Positions 45,313 through 53,525 of a stretch of 64,000 nucleotides of DNA are shown here, piece after piece (the stretch's first letter is position 1; each line of letters starts with the position of its first letter). Below the pieces are notes generated by a model, which did not search any database, was not told the origin of the DNA, and saw only the letters and a list, made by a program, of their open reading frames with translations. The position numbers were made by a program, and so were the translations under genes. Source of the DNA: an uncultured Duncaniella sp. (GTDB lineage Bacteria; Bacteroidota; Bacteroidia; Bacteroidales; Muribaculaceae); contig CAJULW010000040.1 in the NCBI GenBank assembly GCA_910587515.1, positions 1 through 64,000 of the forward strand. Direction: 5' to 3'.

Positions 45313-46304
45313 TAAGAACGGATTTCAGGTCGCTGATCAAAGCTTGGCAAAGGGCTAAATATTTCACGGGAAACTTCGTGAGATATTATATGCCAGACGC
45401 TCCGTTTTTGGCTCTTTTCCATTTTAGGGAAAGAGCCGTACGCAATGAAGCGCGCAAAGATATAGAAAAACGCATAGCCTATTATACCCGCCTGAAACCC
45501 GGTTCTAAAATTGATACTAAGACCGCTGTCAGAATCGGTGATTTCCGCTTTCCTTGGAAAGAGAAAAAACGCCACACGACATATTTTTTCGATCTTTTCA
45601 CATATGTGAGATGCTTTCCTAAAAACCTATTGTTCAACTATGTAGCCGGTGACGTTAATTGGAATTTTCCATCTCCGACATTTGCCAAAACTCGTCCTGT
45701 CACCGATGGATTTTCCAACACAGTCATACTGCCGCTCAACAAGGTAAGGCACTTCCGTTTCATTAAGGACTCGTTGAATTTCAGGGAAAAGAAAGATATG
45801 ATTGTGTTTCGTAACGTCGTACGTCGGCAACCGTGGCGCACGCGTTTCCTTGAAAAATTTATCGATCACCCGATGTGTGACGCCGGCCAGATAAATACAG
45901 ATACCGACCGTCCCGAATTCGTCAAGCCATATATCCCGATGCAACAGCAGCTTGACTACAAATTCATCGCCAGTATCGAAGGTCACGATGTAGCAACCAA
46001 CCTTAAATGGGTCATGTCATCAAACTCCATAGCCGTGATGCCTCGTCCACGTATCGAATCATGGTTCATGGAGGGAACGCTTATCCCTGATTATCACTAT
46101 ATCGAAGTCAAGCCCGACTATTCGGATCTTATAGAAAAACTGGAACACTATATAGCGCATCCGGACGAAGCTGAAGATATCATCAGACATGCCCATGAAT
46201 ATGTCGACCGGTTCAGAAACAAAAAAACAGAAACTCTGATCGCACGCATGGTGACACAAAGATATTTCCAACAGACAGGCCAACTAAACCCGAACGACAA
46301 ATAA
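45309..46304 (+). CDS. Glycosyltransferase family 90 (CAP10-like)
   Basis: 331-residue GT-B-like glycosyltransferase. Landmarks of GT90: KTRPVTDGFSNTVILPLN, VFRNVVRRQPWRTRF with basic residues, LDYKFIASIEGHDVATNLKW, then SNSIAVMPRPRIESWFMEG. In bacteria such enzymes add xylose, glucose or related sugars to LPS. It likely adds an early core sugar. Coupled to kdsB by an ATGA overlap. Confidence 0.88.
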   Translation: MIRTDFRSLIKAWQRAKYFTGNFVRYYMPDAPFLALFHFRERAVRNEARKDIEKRIAYYTRLKPGSKIDTKTAVRIGDFRFPWKEKKRHTTYFFDLFTYVRCFPKNLLFNYVAGDVNWNFPSPTFAKTRPVTDGFSNTVILPLNKVRHFRFIKDSLNFREKKDMIVFRNVVRRQPWRTRFLEKFIDHPMCDAGQINTDTDRPEFVKPYIPMQQQLDYKFIASIEGHDVATNLKWVMSSNSIAVMPRPRIESWFMEGTLIPDYHYIEVKPDYSDLIEKLEHYIAHPDEAEDIIRHAHEYVDRFRNKKTETLIARMVTQRYFQQTGQLNPNDK

Positions 46305-46365
46305 CCACCAAACCACAAAAGAATACCAACCGCATTACAAAAACCTTTTCAATAACGCTCTCGCT

Positions 46366-47379
46366 ATGGAAACAAAAGGCAAACGCATGATGGTCATACG
46401 CTTCTCCGCTCTCGGAGATGTAGCCATGACTCTACCGGTGATATATTCGCTTGCCGAACGTTATCCAGAACTGGACATCGACATCGTAACACGTCCTTTT
46501 TTTGCTCGTCTTTTCATAAACAAACCAACCAACGTCCATGTGACAGGCATAGATTTCAAAAATGATTTCAAAGGCATTAAAGGGTTACTACGGTTGTTGA
46601 AACAGTTGAAATCCTTACATCCTGACTGTGTGGCAGACCTACACAATGTGTCACGCTCCTGGATAATAGACTGTTATTTCAGGCTCCGGGGAGTAAAAGT
46701 CGCAATGGTAGACAAAATGCGTGGCAGTCGCAAACGTCTGTTCAGAACCGGTGAAGCGCAACCGGATTTCATTGATCGATACGCCAAAGTGTTCAGCCGT
46801 CTCGGATTTCCCGTCGAACTGACATTCAACAGCCTGTTTTCATACAAAAAGCATAAGCCAGCCTTCTCTATAATGCATCCGGCAATAGGGATAGCGCCTT
46901 TCGCCAGATATTATAATAAAATATATCCCACTGACATGATGCAGAAGGTAATACACAATCTGACGAACGCAGGCTATAATATCTATCTCTTCGGTGGTCG
47001 TGGAGAAGAGGCCGACACCTTGAAAGAATGGGCTGACAAAACGAAAGGATGTATCTCGCTTGCCGGATCATATCCGCTCGAAAACGAACTTGTCTTGATG
47101 GGAGAAATGGATGCCATGATCAGCATGGATTCATCTAACCAACACATGGCATCGCTTACCGGCACACCGGTCATAAGCGTCTGGGGCAGCACCACACCGT
47201 CTTGCGGATTCATGGCATACAAACAGGACAGGGACAACGCCATATACCTCGGTTTGCAATGCCAACCATGCTCGGTCGGTGGATCGCCAGAATGCCCTGA
47301 AGGCCATTTCAACTGTATGCGCAAGCTCGATCCGGGAATAATCGTGAACAAAGTAAAAGAGATCGTCCATAAAAGCTAA
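46366..47379 (+). CDS. Glycosyltransferase family 9 (heptosyltransferase-like)
   Basis: 337-residue WaaC/WaaF/WaaQ-type enzyme: N-terminal MVIRFSALGDVAMTLPVIYS, VADLHNVSRSW, and the ADP-sugar-binding MDAMISMDSSNQHMASLTG with GTPVISVWGSTTP. No heptose-synthesis genes are in the window, so the sugar may not be heptose. Start is Met1 at 46366 or Met8. Confidence 0.92.
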   Translation: METKGKRMMVIRFSALGDVAMTLPVIYSLAERYPELDIDIVTRPFFARLFINKPTNVHVTGIDFKNDFKGIKGLLRLLKQLKSLHPDCVADLHNVSRSWIIDCYFRLRGVKVAMVDKMRGSRKRLFRTGEAQPDFIDRYAKVFSRLGFPVELTFNSLFSYKKHKPAFSIMHPAIGIAPFARYYNKIYPTDMMQKVIHNLTNAGYNIYLFGGRGEEADTLKEWADKTKGCISLAGSYPLENELVLMGEMDAMISMDSSNQHMASLTGTPVISVWGSTTPSCGFMAYKQDRDNAIYLGLQCQPCSVGGSPECPEGHFNCMRKLDPGIIVNKVKEIVHKS

Positions 47380-47396
47380 TAGACAAAACATTTGAG

Positions 47397-49238
47397 ATGA
47401 TTGGTTTCATACTTTTCACCGCTATATATTTCGTCTACTGCACCTTGTTCTTCTGTTTGGTGCAGAAACCTTTTTTCGGCCTATACAATCGAAAATCAAA
47501 TCCAGGGGAAATAAGTATTCGCGACATTGCCGATGTATATACTCACGGCATTGCATCAGACTTTATCATAGCATCATATCTCACGGCACTCCCGCTTATA
47601 ATAACAGCGGTTCATACAATGCTCCCTGTCTTTAATACCGCAATCGCACTTACGATCTATAATGTGCTGGCCGCATTGATCATTGGACTGATATCGGTCT
47701 CCGACACGATTTTATATAAATTCTGGAATTACAAGCTCGATTCCTCGGTCTTCGCCTACCTGCGCTCTCTCAAAGGAGCTTTCGCAAGCGTCTCCGGTCT
47801 ATATGTAGCAGGAGGTTTTAGCGTCGTATTCCTGTGTTCCGTAATATTCTTCACTGGAGCCGAGATCCTCTCGATAAAATGCTCAAGGCTGATTGACACC
47901 AACGGATGGATGGAATGGTGGGGTTACCTGATTGTAGTCATCCTTTTTGCCGCAGCTGTCGGAATTCTGTTCGCGACGATACGCGGACTCAAAATCCGGC
48001 CCAATAATCCAAGTGTAGTATACTACAGTAAAATCCCTTTTTACAACCATTGGGCACTGAATCCGGCATACAATCTCATATATTCATTAGGCACGAAAGA
48101 CGATTTTAAAGATAAATTCCGCTTTTTCGACACTAAAGAGTGTGAATCCATACTCTCCCCGCTCTTCCCAGTAACAGGAACCCCCACAAAAAAACTTCTG
48201 CGTACAACACGCCCCAACATACTGCTTATTGTTTGGGAGAGCCTGGGAGCTGAATTCGTACATTCTCTTGGTGGAAAACCCGATGTGGCGGTCAACGTCG
48301 ACAGGATAGCGAATGAAGGGGTCATGTTCACCAGATGTACAGCATCCAGTTTCCGCACTGACCGCGGACTTGTAGCTTTGCTCAGCGGCCTGCCAGGACA
48401 GCCCACAACAAGTGTCATACGCTATACCCGCAAACTTCCGAATCTGCCCGCCCTACCACGCAGACTTAAGGCCGAAGGCTATATGACAACAGCCATCCAC
48501 GGAGGCGAACTCACTATCATGCACAAATCGGACTACTATCTCGCGTCAGGCCATGACAGACTCGTGAGTCAAAAAGACATTCCGTCGTCGGCTCCAACAT
48601 GCAAATGGGGAGTACATGACGGTTATATGTTCGATTTCGTATATGACGATATAATAAAGAAGACCGAAAGCGGAGAGAGATGGTTCACCACATTTCAGAC
48701 GCTAAGTTCACATGAACCTTTCAACGTGCCATACGACCGTCTGCCTGACGATGAAGTAGGCAACTCTTTCGCCTACACGGACCACTGCTTCGGAGAGTTT
48801 ATAGACAAACTGAAAAAGACACCAGCATGGGACGACACACTTATTGTCTGTATCGCTGACCATGGATTCAACGCCTCGCATCATCCACAGTCGCGCAGTC
48901 GTTACGCCCATATACCTATCTTATTGGTAGGGGGGGCATTAGCATACAAAGGGCGTATCGACACCATTATGTGTCAAACCGACCTCGCAGCCACTCTGTT
49001 GGGGCAGATGAATATGCCGCACAACGATTTTCCATTCAGCAGGGACGTGCTTGCCGATACCTATACAGAACCATCTTCCTTTCATACATATATCAACGGA
49101 TTCATGTACAGCGACCAGAGGGGACACACCATCGTCGATAATGTGTCTGACGAAGCCATTGAAAACCCTGATCCGGATCGCGAACGGAAAGGACGCGCGA
49201 TCCTACAAAAACTTTATGAATACATAAGCAATCTATAA
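47397..49238 (+). CDS. LtaS-like membrane transferase 1 (sulfatase fold, Thr nucleophile)
   Basis: 613 residues: about five N-terminal transmembrane helices (1-200), then a periplasmic alkaline-phosphatase-fold domain. The likely metal/catalytic residues are Glu281 in VWESLG, nucleophile Thr321 in SSFRTDRGL, His439 in LSSHEPF and Asp488-His489 in CIADHGF. The fold is shared by lipoteichoic acid synthase, phosphoethanolamine transferases and phosphoglycerol transferases. In a Gram-negative LOS locus it more likely decorates lipid A or core with a phosphate-linked group. Donor and acceptor unknown. Confidence 0.88.
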   Translation: MIGFILFTAIYFVYCTLFFCLVQKPFFGLYNRKSNPGEISIRDIADVYTHGIASDFIIASYLTALPLIITAVHTMLPVFNTAIALTIYNVLAALIIGLISVSDTILYKFWNYKLDSSVFAYLRSLKGAFASVSGLYVAGGFSVVFLCSVIFFTGAEILSIKCSRLIDTNGWMEWWGYLIVVILFAAAVGILFATIRGLKIRPNNPSVVYYSKIPFYNHWALNPAYNLIYSLGTKDDFKDKFRFFDTKECESILSPLFPVTGTPTKKLLRTTRPNILLIVWESLGAEFVHSLGGKPDVAVNVDRIANEGVMFTRCTASSFRTDRGLVALLSGLPGQPTTSVIRYTRKLPNLPALPRRLKAEGYMTTAIHGGELTIMHKSDYYLASGHDRLVSQKDIPSSAPTCKWGVHDGYMFDFVYDDIIKKTESGERWFTTFQTLSSHEPFNVPYDRLPDDEVGNSFAYTDHCFGEFIDKLKKTPAWDDTLIVCIADHGFNASHHPQSRSRYAHIPILLVGGALAYKGRIDTIMCQTDLAATLLGQMNMPHNDFPFSRDVLADTYTEPSSFHTYINGFMYSDQRGHTIVDNVSDEAIENPDPDRERKGRAILQKLYEYISNL

Positions 49239-49247
49239 CAGGCAAGA

Positions 49248-51203
49248 ATGAAAAACAGAATCAAATTTTCAAATCCGGCGGGCATAGTCATAAACCTGCT
49301 TTGGGTTTATATCTGTTATGAAATATGCCGTTTGGCATTTTTGTTCGAAAACTGGAGTTTATTCGGTGAAAACCTCACATGGAGTGCTTTCTGGCATATC
49401 ACTTTGGGTGGATTACGATTCGACACTTCAGCCATATTCTATACCAACGCAATCGTGATCCTTCTCTATCTGCTCCCCTTACATTTAAAAGAGAGACGAT
49501 GGTATCGGCTCATGACCAAATGTATATATGTAATTGTCAACTCTTTCTGCCTGTTGATCAATCTCGGTGACTCAGTCTTTTTTGAATTTCGCCGACACCG
49601 CTCGACGATGGCGATTTTTCAAGAATTCAAAGGCGACAACAATCTTGGTGACATAGTAGGCATTGAAATAGTCAGCCATTGGTATTTCGTTCTTCTGCTC
49701 ATCCTGATGATATTTTTTCTTTGGAAATGCTACCGTTATCCATGCACACCGGTGAAACCGCTCAAACGCTACTATATAACCCAAATCGCCACACTTCTTA
49801 TTATCACGCCGATAGCGATCTGCGGGATGCGCGGAAATACATTTTTTACAGCTACACGCCCGATCTCTGCAAACTACGCACATAAATTTGTCGACGAACC
49901 ACTACAGACCGGTATCGTACTGAACACCCCGTTCTGTATCCTGCGCACGATCTCAAACACCGCCAAACCGACACCAGTATTCTTCAAAGATCCCAAGGAA
50001 CTGGACGCGATCTACTCGCCTCTCCACGTGCCGGCTGACTCTCTTATAGAACGCAAAAAGAACATCGTTGTCTTCATCATAGAAAGTTTCGCTCAGGAAT
50101 TCATCGGTGCTCTTAACAAAGATCTCGACAACGGTACATACAAGGGATACACACCTTTTACAGACTCACTCCTGCAACACAGTCTATACTTTGACCAGTC
50201 ATTCGACAACACAGGCTTCAGCATCGACGCACCTCCTGCCATTCTCGCGTCAATCCCGCGCATGGATCGACCGTTCGTTCTCGTTCCCCACTCCACAAAC
50301 CATATCAATTCACTGGCGAGCGAAGTGAGAAACATGGGTTACACCACCTCTTTTTTCCACGGAGCCGACAATGAATCACTTGGATTCAACGCTTTTGTCA
50401 AACAAGCCGGTGTGGAAAAATATTTTGGTAAAAACGAATTTCTTGCCGACCAGCGATTCGGAGGCATGGACGAATTTGACGGCAAATGGGGAATCTGGGA
50501 CGAGCCTTTCATGCAATATTTCTGCGCGGAACTCAACGAAATGCCACAACCATTCATGGCAAGCATATTCACTCTTTCCTCTCACCATCCGTTCGCCATA
50601 CCCGAAAAATATAAGGATATATTCGTCGATGAAGGCATACACCAAATCCACAAATGCATACGCTATACGGATTACTCCTTGAAACGCTTTTTCGACTCCG
50701 CGCGCAAACAACCGTGGTTCAAAAACACGATCTTCGTTATCACGGCCGACCATGCGAGCAGCAAACGCACACACGACGTTTACAAAAACGATGTCGGAGG
50801 CTGCCGTGTTCCGATCATTTTCTATGATCCATCCGGAGAGATGCCATCCGGACGCCACCCTGGCATAGCACAACAGATAGATATCATGCCAACATTGCTT
50901 AACTATATCGGATATGACCGTCCTTATATAGCATTCGGCAAAGACCTGTTAAGCACACCCTTTGACGAAACTTGGGCTATAAACTGGGATGTAGCTCCGC
51001 TTTATTTTCGAGGAGATTATGTGTTGCGCTCCGACGGAGAAAATGTCACACACATCTACAACTACCGTACAGATCCTTTGCTGAAAAGCAACCTGAAAGG
51101 GAAAGTTCCGGAGGAGAAAAACATGGAACGCCACCTAAAAGCCATCATCCAAAGCTATATGCAGAGAATGAACACTGACAATGTAACTGTCAGACAACAC
51201 TAA
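49248..51203 (+). CDS. LtaS-like membrane transferase 2 (sulfatase fold, Ser nucleophile)
   Basis: 651 residues with about five transmembrane helices (to about 200) and a periplasmic catalytic domain. Glu279 in FIIESFAQE, probable nucleophile Ser325 in NTGFSIDAPPAILASIP, His445 in TLSSHHPF and Asp501-His502 in TADHASSK. A Ser in place of the Thr of the preceding protein suggests a different subfamily or substrate. Only 9 bp after its neighbour, so they are co-transcribed and may act in series. Confidence 0.88.
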   Translation: MKNRIKFSNPAGIVINLLWVYICYEICRLAFLFENWSLFGENLTWSAFWHITLGGLRFDTSAIFYTNAIVILLYLLPLHLKERRWYRLMTKCIYVIVNSFCLLINLGDSVFFEFRRHRSTMAIFQEFKGDNNLGDIVGIEIVSHWYFVLLLILMIFFLWKCYRYPCTPVKPLKRYYITQIATLLIITPIAICGMRGNTFFTATRPISANYAHKFVDEPLQTGIVLNTPFCILRTISNTAKPTPVFFKDPKELDAIYSPLHVPADSLIERKKNIVVFIIESFAQEFIGALNKDLDNGTYKGYTPFTDSLLQHSLYFDQSFDNTGFSIDAPPAILASIPRMDRPFVLVPHSTNHINSLASEVRNMGYTTSFFHGADNESLGFNAFVKQAGVEKYFGKNEFLADQRFGGMDEFDGKWGIWDEPFMQYFCAELNEMPQPFMASIFTLSSHHPFAIPEKYKDIFVDEGIHQIHKCIRYTDYSLKRFFDSARKQPWFKNTIFVITADHASSKRTHDVYKNDVGGCRVPIIFYDPSGEMPSGRHPGIAQQIDIMPTLLNYIGYDRPYIAFGKDLLSTPFDETWAINWDVAPLYFRGDYVLRSDGENVTHIYNYRTDPLLKSNLKGKVPEEKNMERHLKAIIQSYMQRMNTDNVTVRQH

Positions 51204-51233
51204 TCAAATACAAACACCATTCAATAATATACC

Positions 51234-52136
51234 ATGGCTCTAAAGCACGTCATAAATGGCGTAAACAATTTTTTCGCGGTAGGAAAACTGCGGAAAGCGT
51301 TGATGTATGACCGCTACAAACACACACTGGACAACGAAACTCTAAACAGCAACGTTCCTGGTGTCACAGACGAACGTCATTGCGACAACGAAATTGTGGT
51401 GTCGCTGACATCCTACGGCAAAAGATTGCCTACCGTATATCTGGCAGTTGCGTCAATAATGCATCAGACTCTCAAAGCCAACCGTATTGTCCTATGGCTC
51501 GGAAACGAGCTAAAGGACTGCCGGCTGCCGTCAACACTACGACTGTTACAAAAAAGAGGACTTGAGATCCGTTTTTGCGAAGACTTAGGCCCGCATACAA
51601 AATTACTACCTTCGCTCAAAGCTTTTCCTGACGCATCCATCATTACGATAGACGATGACGTGATGTATGATATGACACTCATTGACCGACTCGTAAATGC
51701 GCACATTCAAGAGCCTCACACAGTTTGGGGCAATAGACTGTCTGCCATAATATTAGACAATAGGGGGGGAATAAGCCCATACAAAAAATGGAAGACTGCG
51801 AAACCATTGGAGGAATCACCGCTTAATTTCGCCACCGGTGTGGGCGGAGTCCTCTACCCTCCTCACGTTTTCACTGACGAGATTTTCGACCGCGACAAGT
51901 TCATGAGACTCGCTCCGACAGCCGACGATCTATGGTTCAAGGCCATGGAGATAGCGGCAGGTGTGAAGGTAAAGCGTATAGTTCCATGCAATAGCTCCGG
52001 TGACGACCATATCGGAGGGATAGTTCCGTTCAGAGAAGGACTTGCCGCGGAGAATGTCATCAACGGACGTAATGACAAGACGGTAGCTACTTTGCATGAG
52101 TATTTCGATTTACTCCATCAGCAGGTCGAAATGTAA
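51234..52136 (+). CDS. Glycosyltransferase, GT-A-like
   Basis: 300-residue putative glycosyltransferase. It has an N-terminal VVSLTSYGKRLPTVYLAVAS opening common to a Bacteroidetes GT family, a metal-binding DDDV motif in IITIDDDVMYD near residue 140, an acceptor-side block GVGGVLYPP and DDLWFKAMEI. Sugar and acceptor unknown. Last gene of the LOS-core cluster; the PAP2 gene converges 26 bp away. Confidence 0.82.
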   Translation: MALKHVINGVNNFFAVGKLRKALMYDRYKHTLDNETLNSNVPGVTDERHCDNEIVVSLTSYGKRLPTVYLAVASIMHQTLKANRIVLWLGNELKDCRLPSTLRLLQKRGLEIRFCEDLGPHTKLLPSLKAFPDASIITIDDDVMYDMTLIDRLVNAHIQEPHTVWGNRLSAIILDNRGGISPYKKWKTAKPLEESPLNFATGVGGVLYPPHVFTDEIFDRDKFMRLAPTADDLWFKAMEIAAGVKVKRIVPCNSSGDDHIGGIVPFREGLAAENVINGRNDKTVATLHEYFDLLHQQVEM

Positions 52137-52162
52137 AAATGATGACATATCAGACAACAATC

Positions 52163-52963
52163 TCAAAATGTATATGCAAAATTTATAGACCATGAGCGGC
52201 TGTCGGGACTATATCCCGGTAATAAAACTACAGTTTCTTTAGATTTTGGAGTATTCCATTTAAACCATCTTTGGTATAATGGCAACATCCAATAGCCAAT
52301 TCTTGCCGATAATATTCCTACACCAGCTCCGGCAATTACATCGTTAAGCCAATGTCGACCATTATAAAGACGAAGAAAAGCGACTCCGGTTGCAAACGCA
52401 TATACGCCTAATCCAACCATTGTTCCATACTCTTCTCTCATCAACTCTGCTCCGGTAAAAGCTGTTGCCGTATGGCCGGACGGAAAAGAATTTCTTGCTC
52501 CCGAGTCAGGTCGAGGCTCTTTTACAATGTGTTTTGTAGAATTTATAAATATCGCCATACAAAGATAAGAACTTGCTCCAACAACCAGACGCTCTTTAAA
52601 ACAATGCTTTGATTTTACACCAATAAAATCCAAACCGAGATAAGAAATTATTGGTAAATATTGAACATAGTCATCAGCATGAAAATATCGGCTTCCTCGA
52701 AGTTCATCCATATCATTTTTCACGATACTATTTAATTTCTTAAAATTTGAATTGCATACTCCGAATGCCCCGACCGCGATCAGAGAGACAGGAAGTATCA
52801 ATTGTTGAAAGAGAAAAGTCGTATCGCATTTCGAGGTAACAGAATCTTCTATTACCTTTGGGAGCATAGCCTCACAATGGCTATAAGAATGAGCCGACAG
52901 CGGCTGCAACAACAATAGAGACCAAATAATCCATTTAGTCTGTAAATTTATATTCATTGGCAT
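52163..52963 (-). CDS. PAP2-family phosphatase, exported
   Basis: 266 residues with an N-terminal signal/anchor, several hydrophobic helices and the full PAP2 triad: KEPRPDSGAR, FPSGHTATAF and RLYNGRHWLNDVIAGAG. The active site would face the periplasm. Targets may be undecaprenyl diphosphate, lipid A phosphate or a phosphatidylglycerol phosphate. Being next to a lipid A/core cluster favours an LPS role, but this is inference. The start (Met1 at 52963 or Met3 at 52957) lies inside a hairpin. Confidence 0.88.
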   Translation of the reverse strand: MPMNINLQTKWIIWSLLLLQPLSAHSYSHCEAMLPKVIEDSVTSKCDTTFLFQQLILPVSLIAVGAFGVCNSNFKKLNSIVKNDMDELRGSRYFHADDYVQYLPIISYLGLDFIGVKSKHCFKERLVVGASSYLCMAIFINSTKHIVKEPRPDSGARNSFPSGHTATAFTGAELMREEYGTMVGLGVYAFATGVAFLRLYNGRHWLNDVIAGAGVGILSARIGYWMLPLYQRWFKWNTPKSKETVVLLPGYSPDSRSWSINFAYTF

Positions 52964-53210
52964 TCTTTTTATGCGAATGCCAATGTTTAATCATATTTCC
53001 ATTTTGACGAGTACAAAACATGGGCGTAATTGCCCAGAATGCACCCGTCGGAAATGGTGGAATAAACGGCAAGTCACGCCCATGCCTATACATGGACATT
53101 CGCGACTTGTTCCCGCTTATCCTAAATGAAGTTTCCGACGTTTCATTCTGATTGGAACAAATAGCAAACGCTATTAAACAATGTTTTGGAAGCCTCCGCT
53201 TCCATTATTT
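52957..53210 (-). promoter_or_regulatory. Structured leader of the PAP2 gene with tiny ORFs
   Basis: Predicted transcript start near 53210, about 250 nt before the PAP2 ATG. It contains ATG 53205 (20 codons, MEAEASKTLFNSVCYLFQSE) ending as ATGA into ATG 53146 (MKRRKLHLG, stop at 53117). A third frame is open from 53208 across the whole leader. Inverted repeats: CATGGGCGT (53019-53027)/ACGCCCATG (53076-53084) crosses two nested pairs, GTCGGAAA (53047-53054)/TTTCCGAC (53132-53139) and CAAGTC (53070-53075)/GACTTG (53104-53109), so they cannot form together. A further pair, TTGGCATTC (52957-52965)/GAATGCCAA (52975-52983), covers the PAP2 start codon. Confidence 0.5.
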
Positions 53211-53215
53211 GGCTG

Positions 53216-53247
53216 CAAAGTTATATTTTTTTGCCAAGTATAACAAT
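53216..53247 (-). promoter_or_regulatory. Promoter upstream of the PAP2 leader
   Basis: Minus strand ATTG (complement of 53244-53247), 20 bp, TAACTTTG (complement of 53216-53223). Predicted start near 53210, five bases before the first small ORF. Confidence 0.6.
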
Positions 53248-53446
53248 AGGAGGTGTAAAATAAATTTACGGTATCGGACGGCATAATCGAAACCCATAAT
53301 ATCATACGTCTCGACAGCCTTGGACTTAAATGCGTGATAAAAAAAGAACCCGTTATGAAAACAAAACAACTTAAATGAACCACGGTTGCTACATGACAAA
53401 TAAAATATTGCCGTCCCTGAATCATAAAGTCATTAAAATCATACGT
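53248..53446. other. Intergenic, no gene recognised
   Basis: Between the PAP2 promoter and the sulP terminator. A minus-strand open frame covering 53174-53485 starts inside the terminator hairpin and shows no coding character, so it is not called. Confidence 0.4.
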
Positions 53447-53480
53447 AAAATCCCCCGATAACCTGATATCGGGGGATTTT
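53447..53480 (-). terminator. Terminator of the sulP gene
   Basis: 14-bp stem AAAATCCCCCGATA (53447-53460) with TATCGGGGGATTTT (53467-53480); the minus-strand reading ends in TTTT. Confidence 0.85.
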
Positions 53481-53525
53481 ATCATAACGAAACGGATTAT
53501 TTACCCGTTTTACCTATACAGCTAC

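Noticed and set aside
53174..53485. Minus-strand open frame of 103 codons in the sulP-PAP2 gap
   Set aside because: It begins inside a terminator hairpin, crosses the PAP2 promoter and shows no protein-like composition or known motif.
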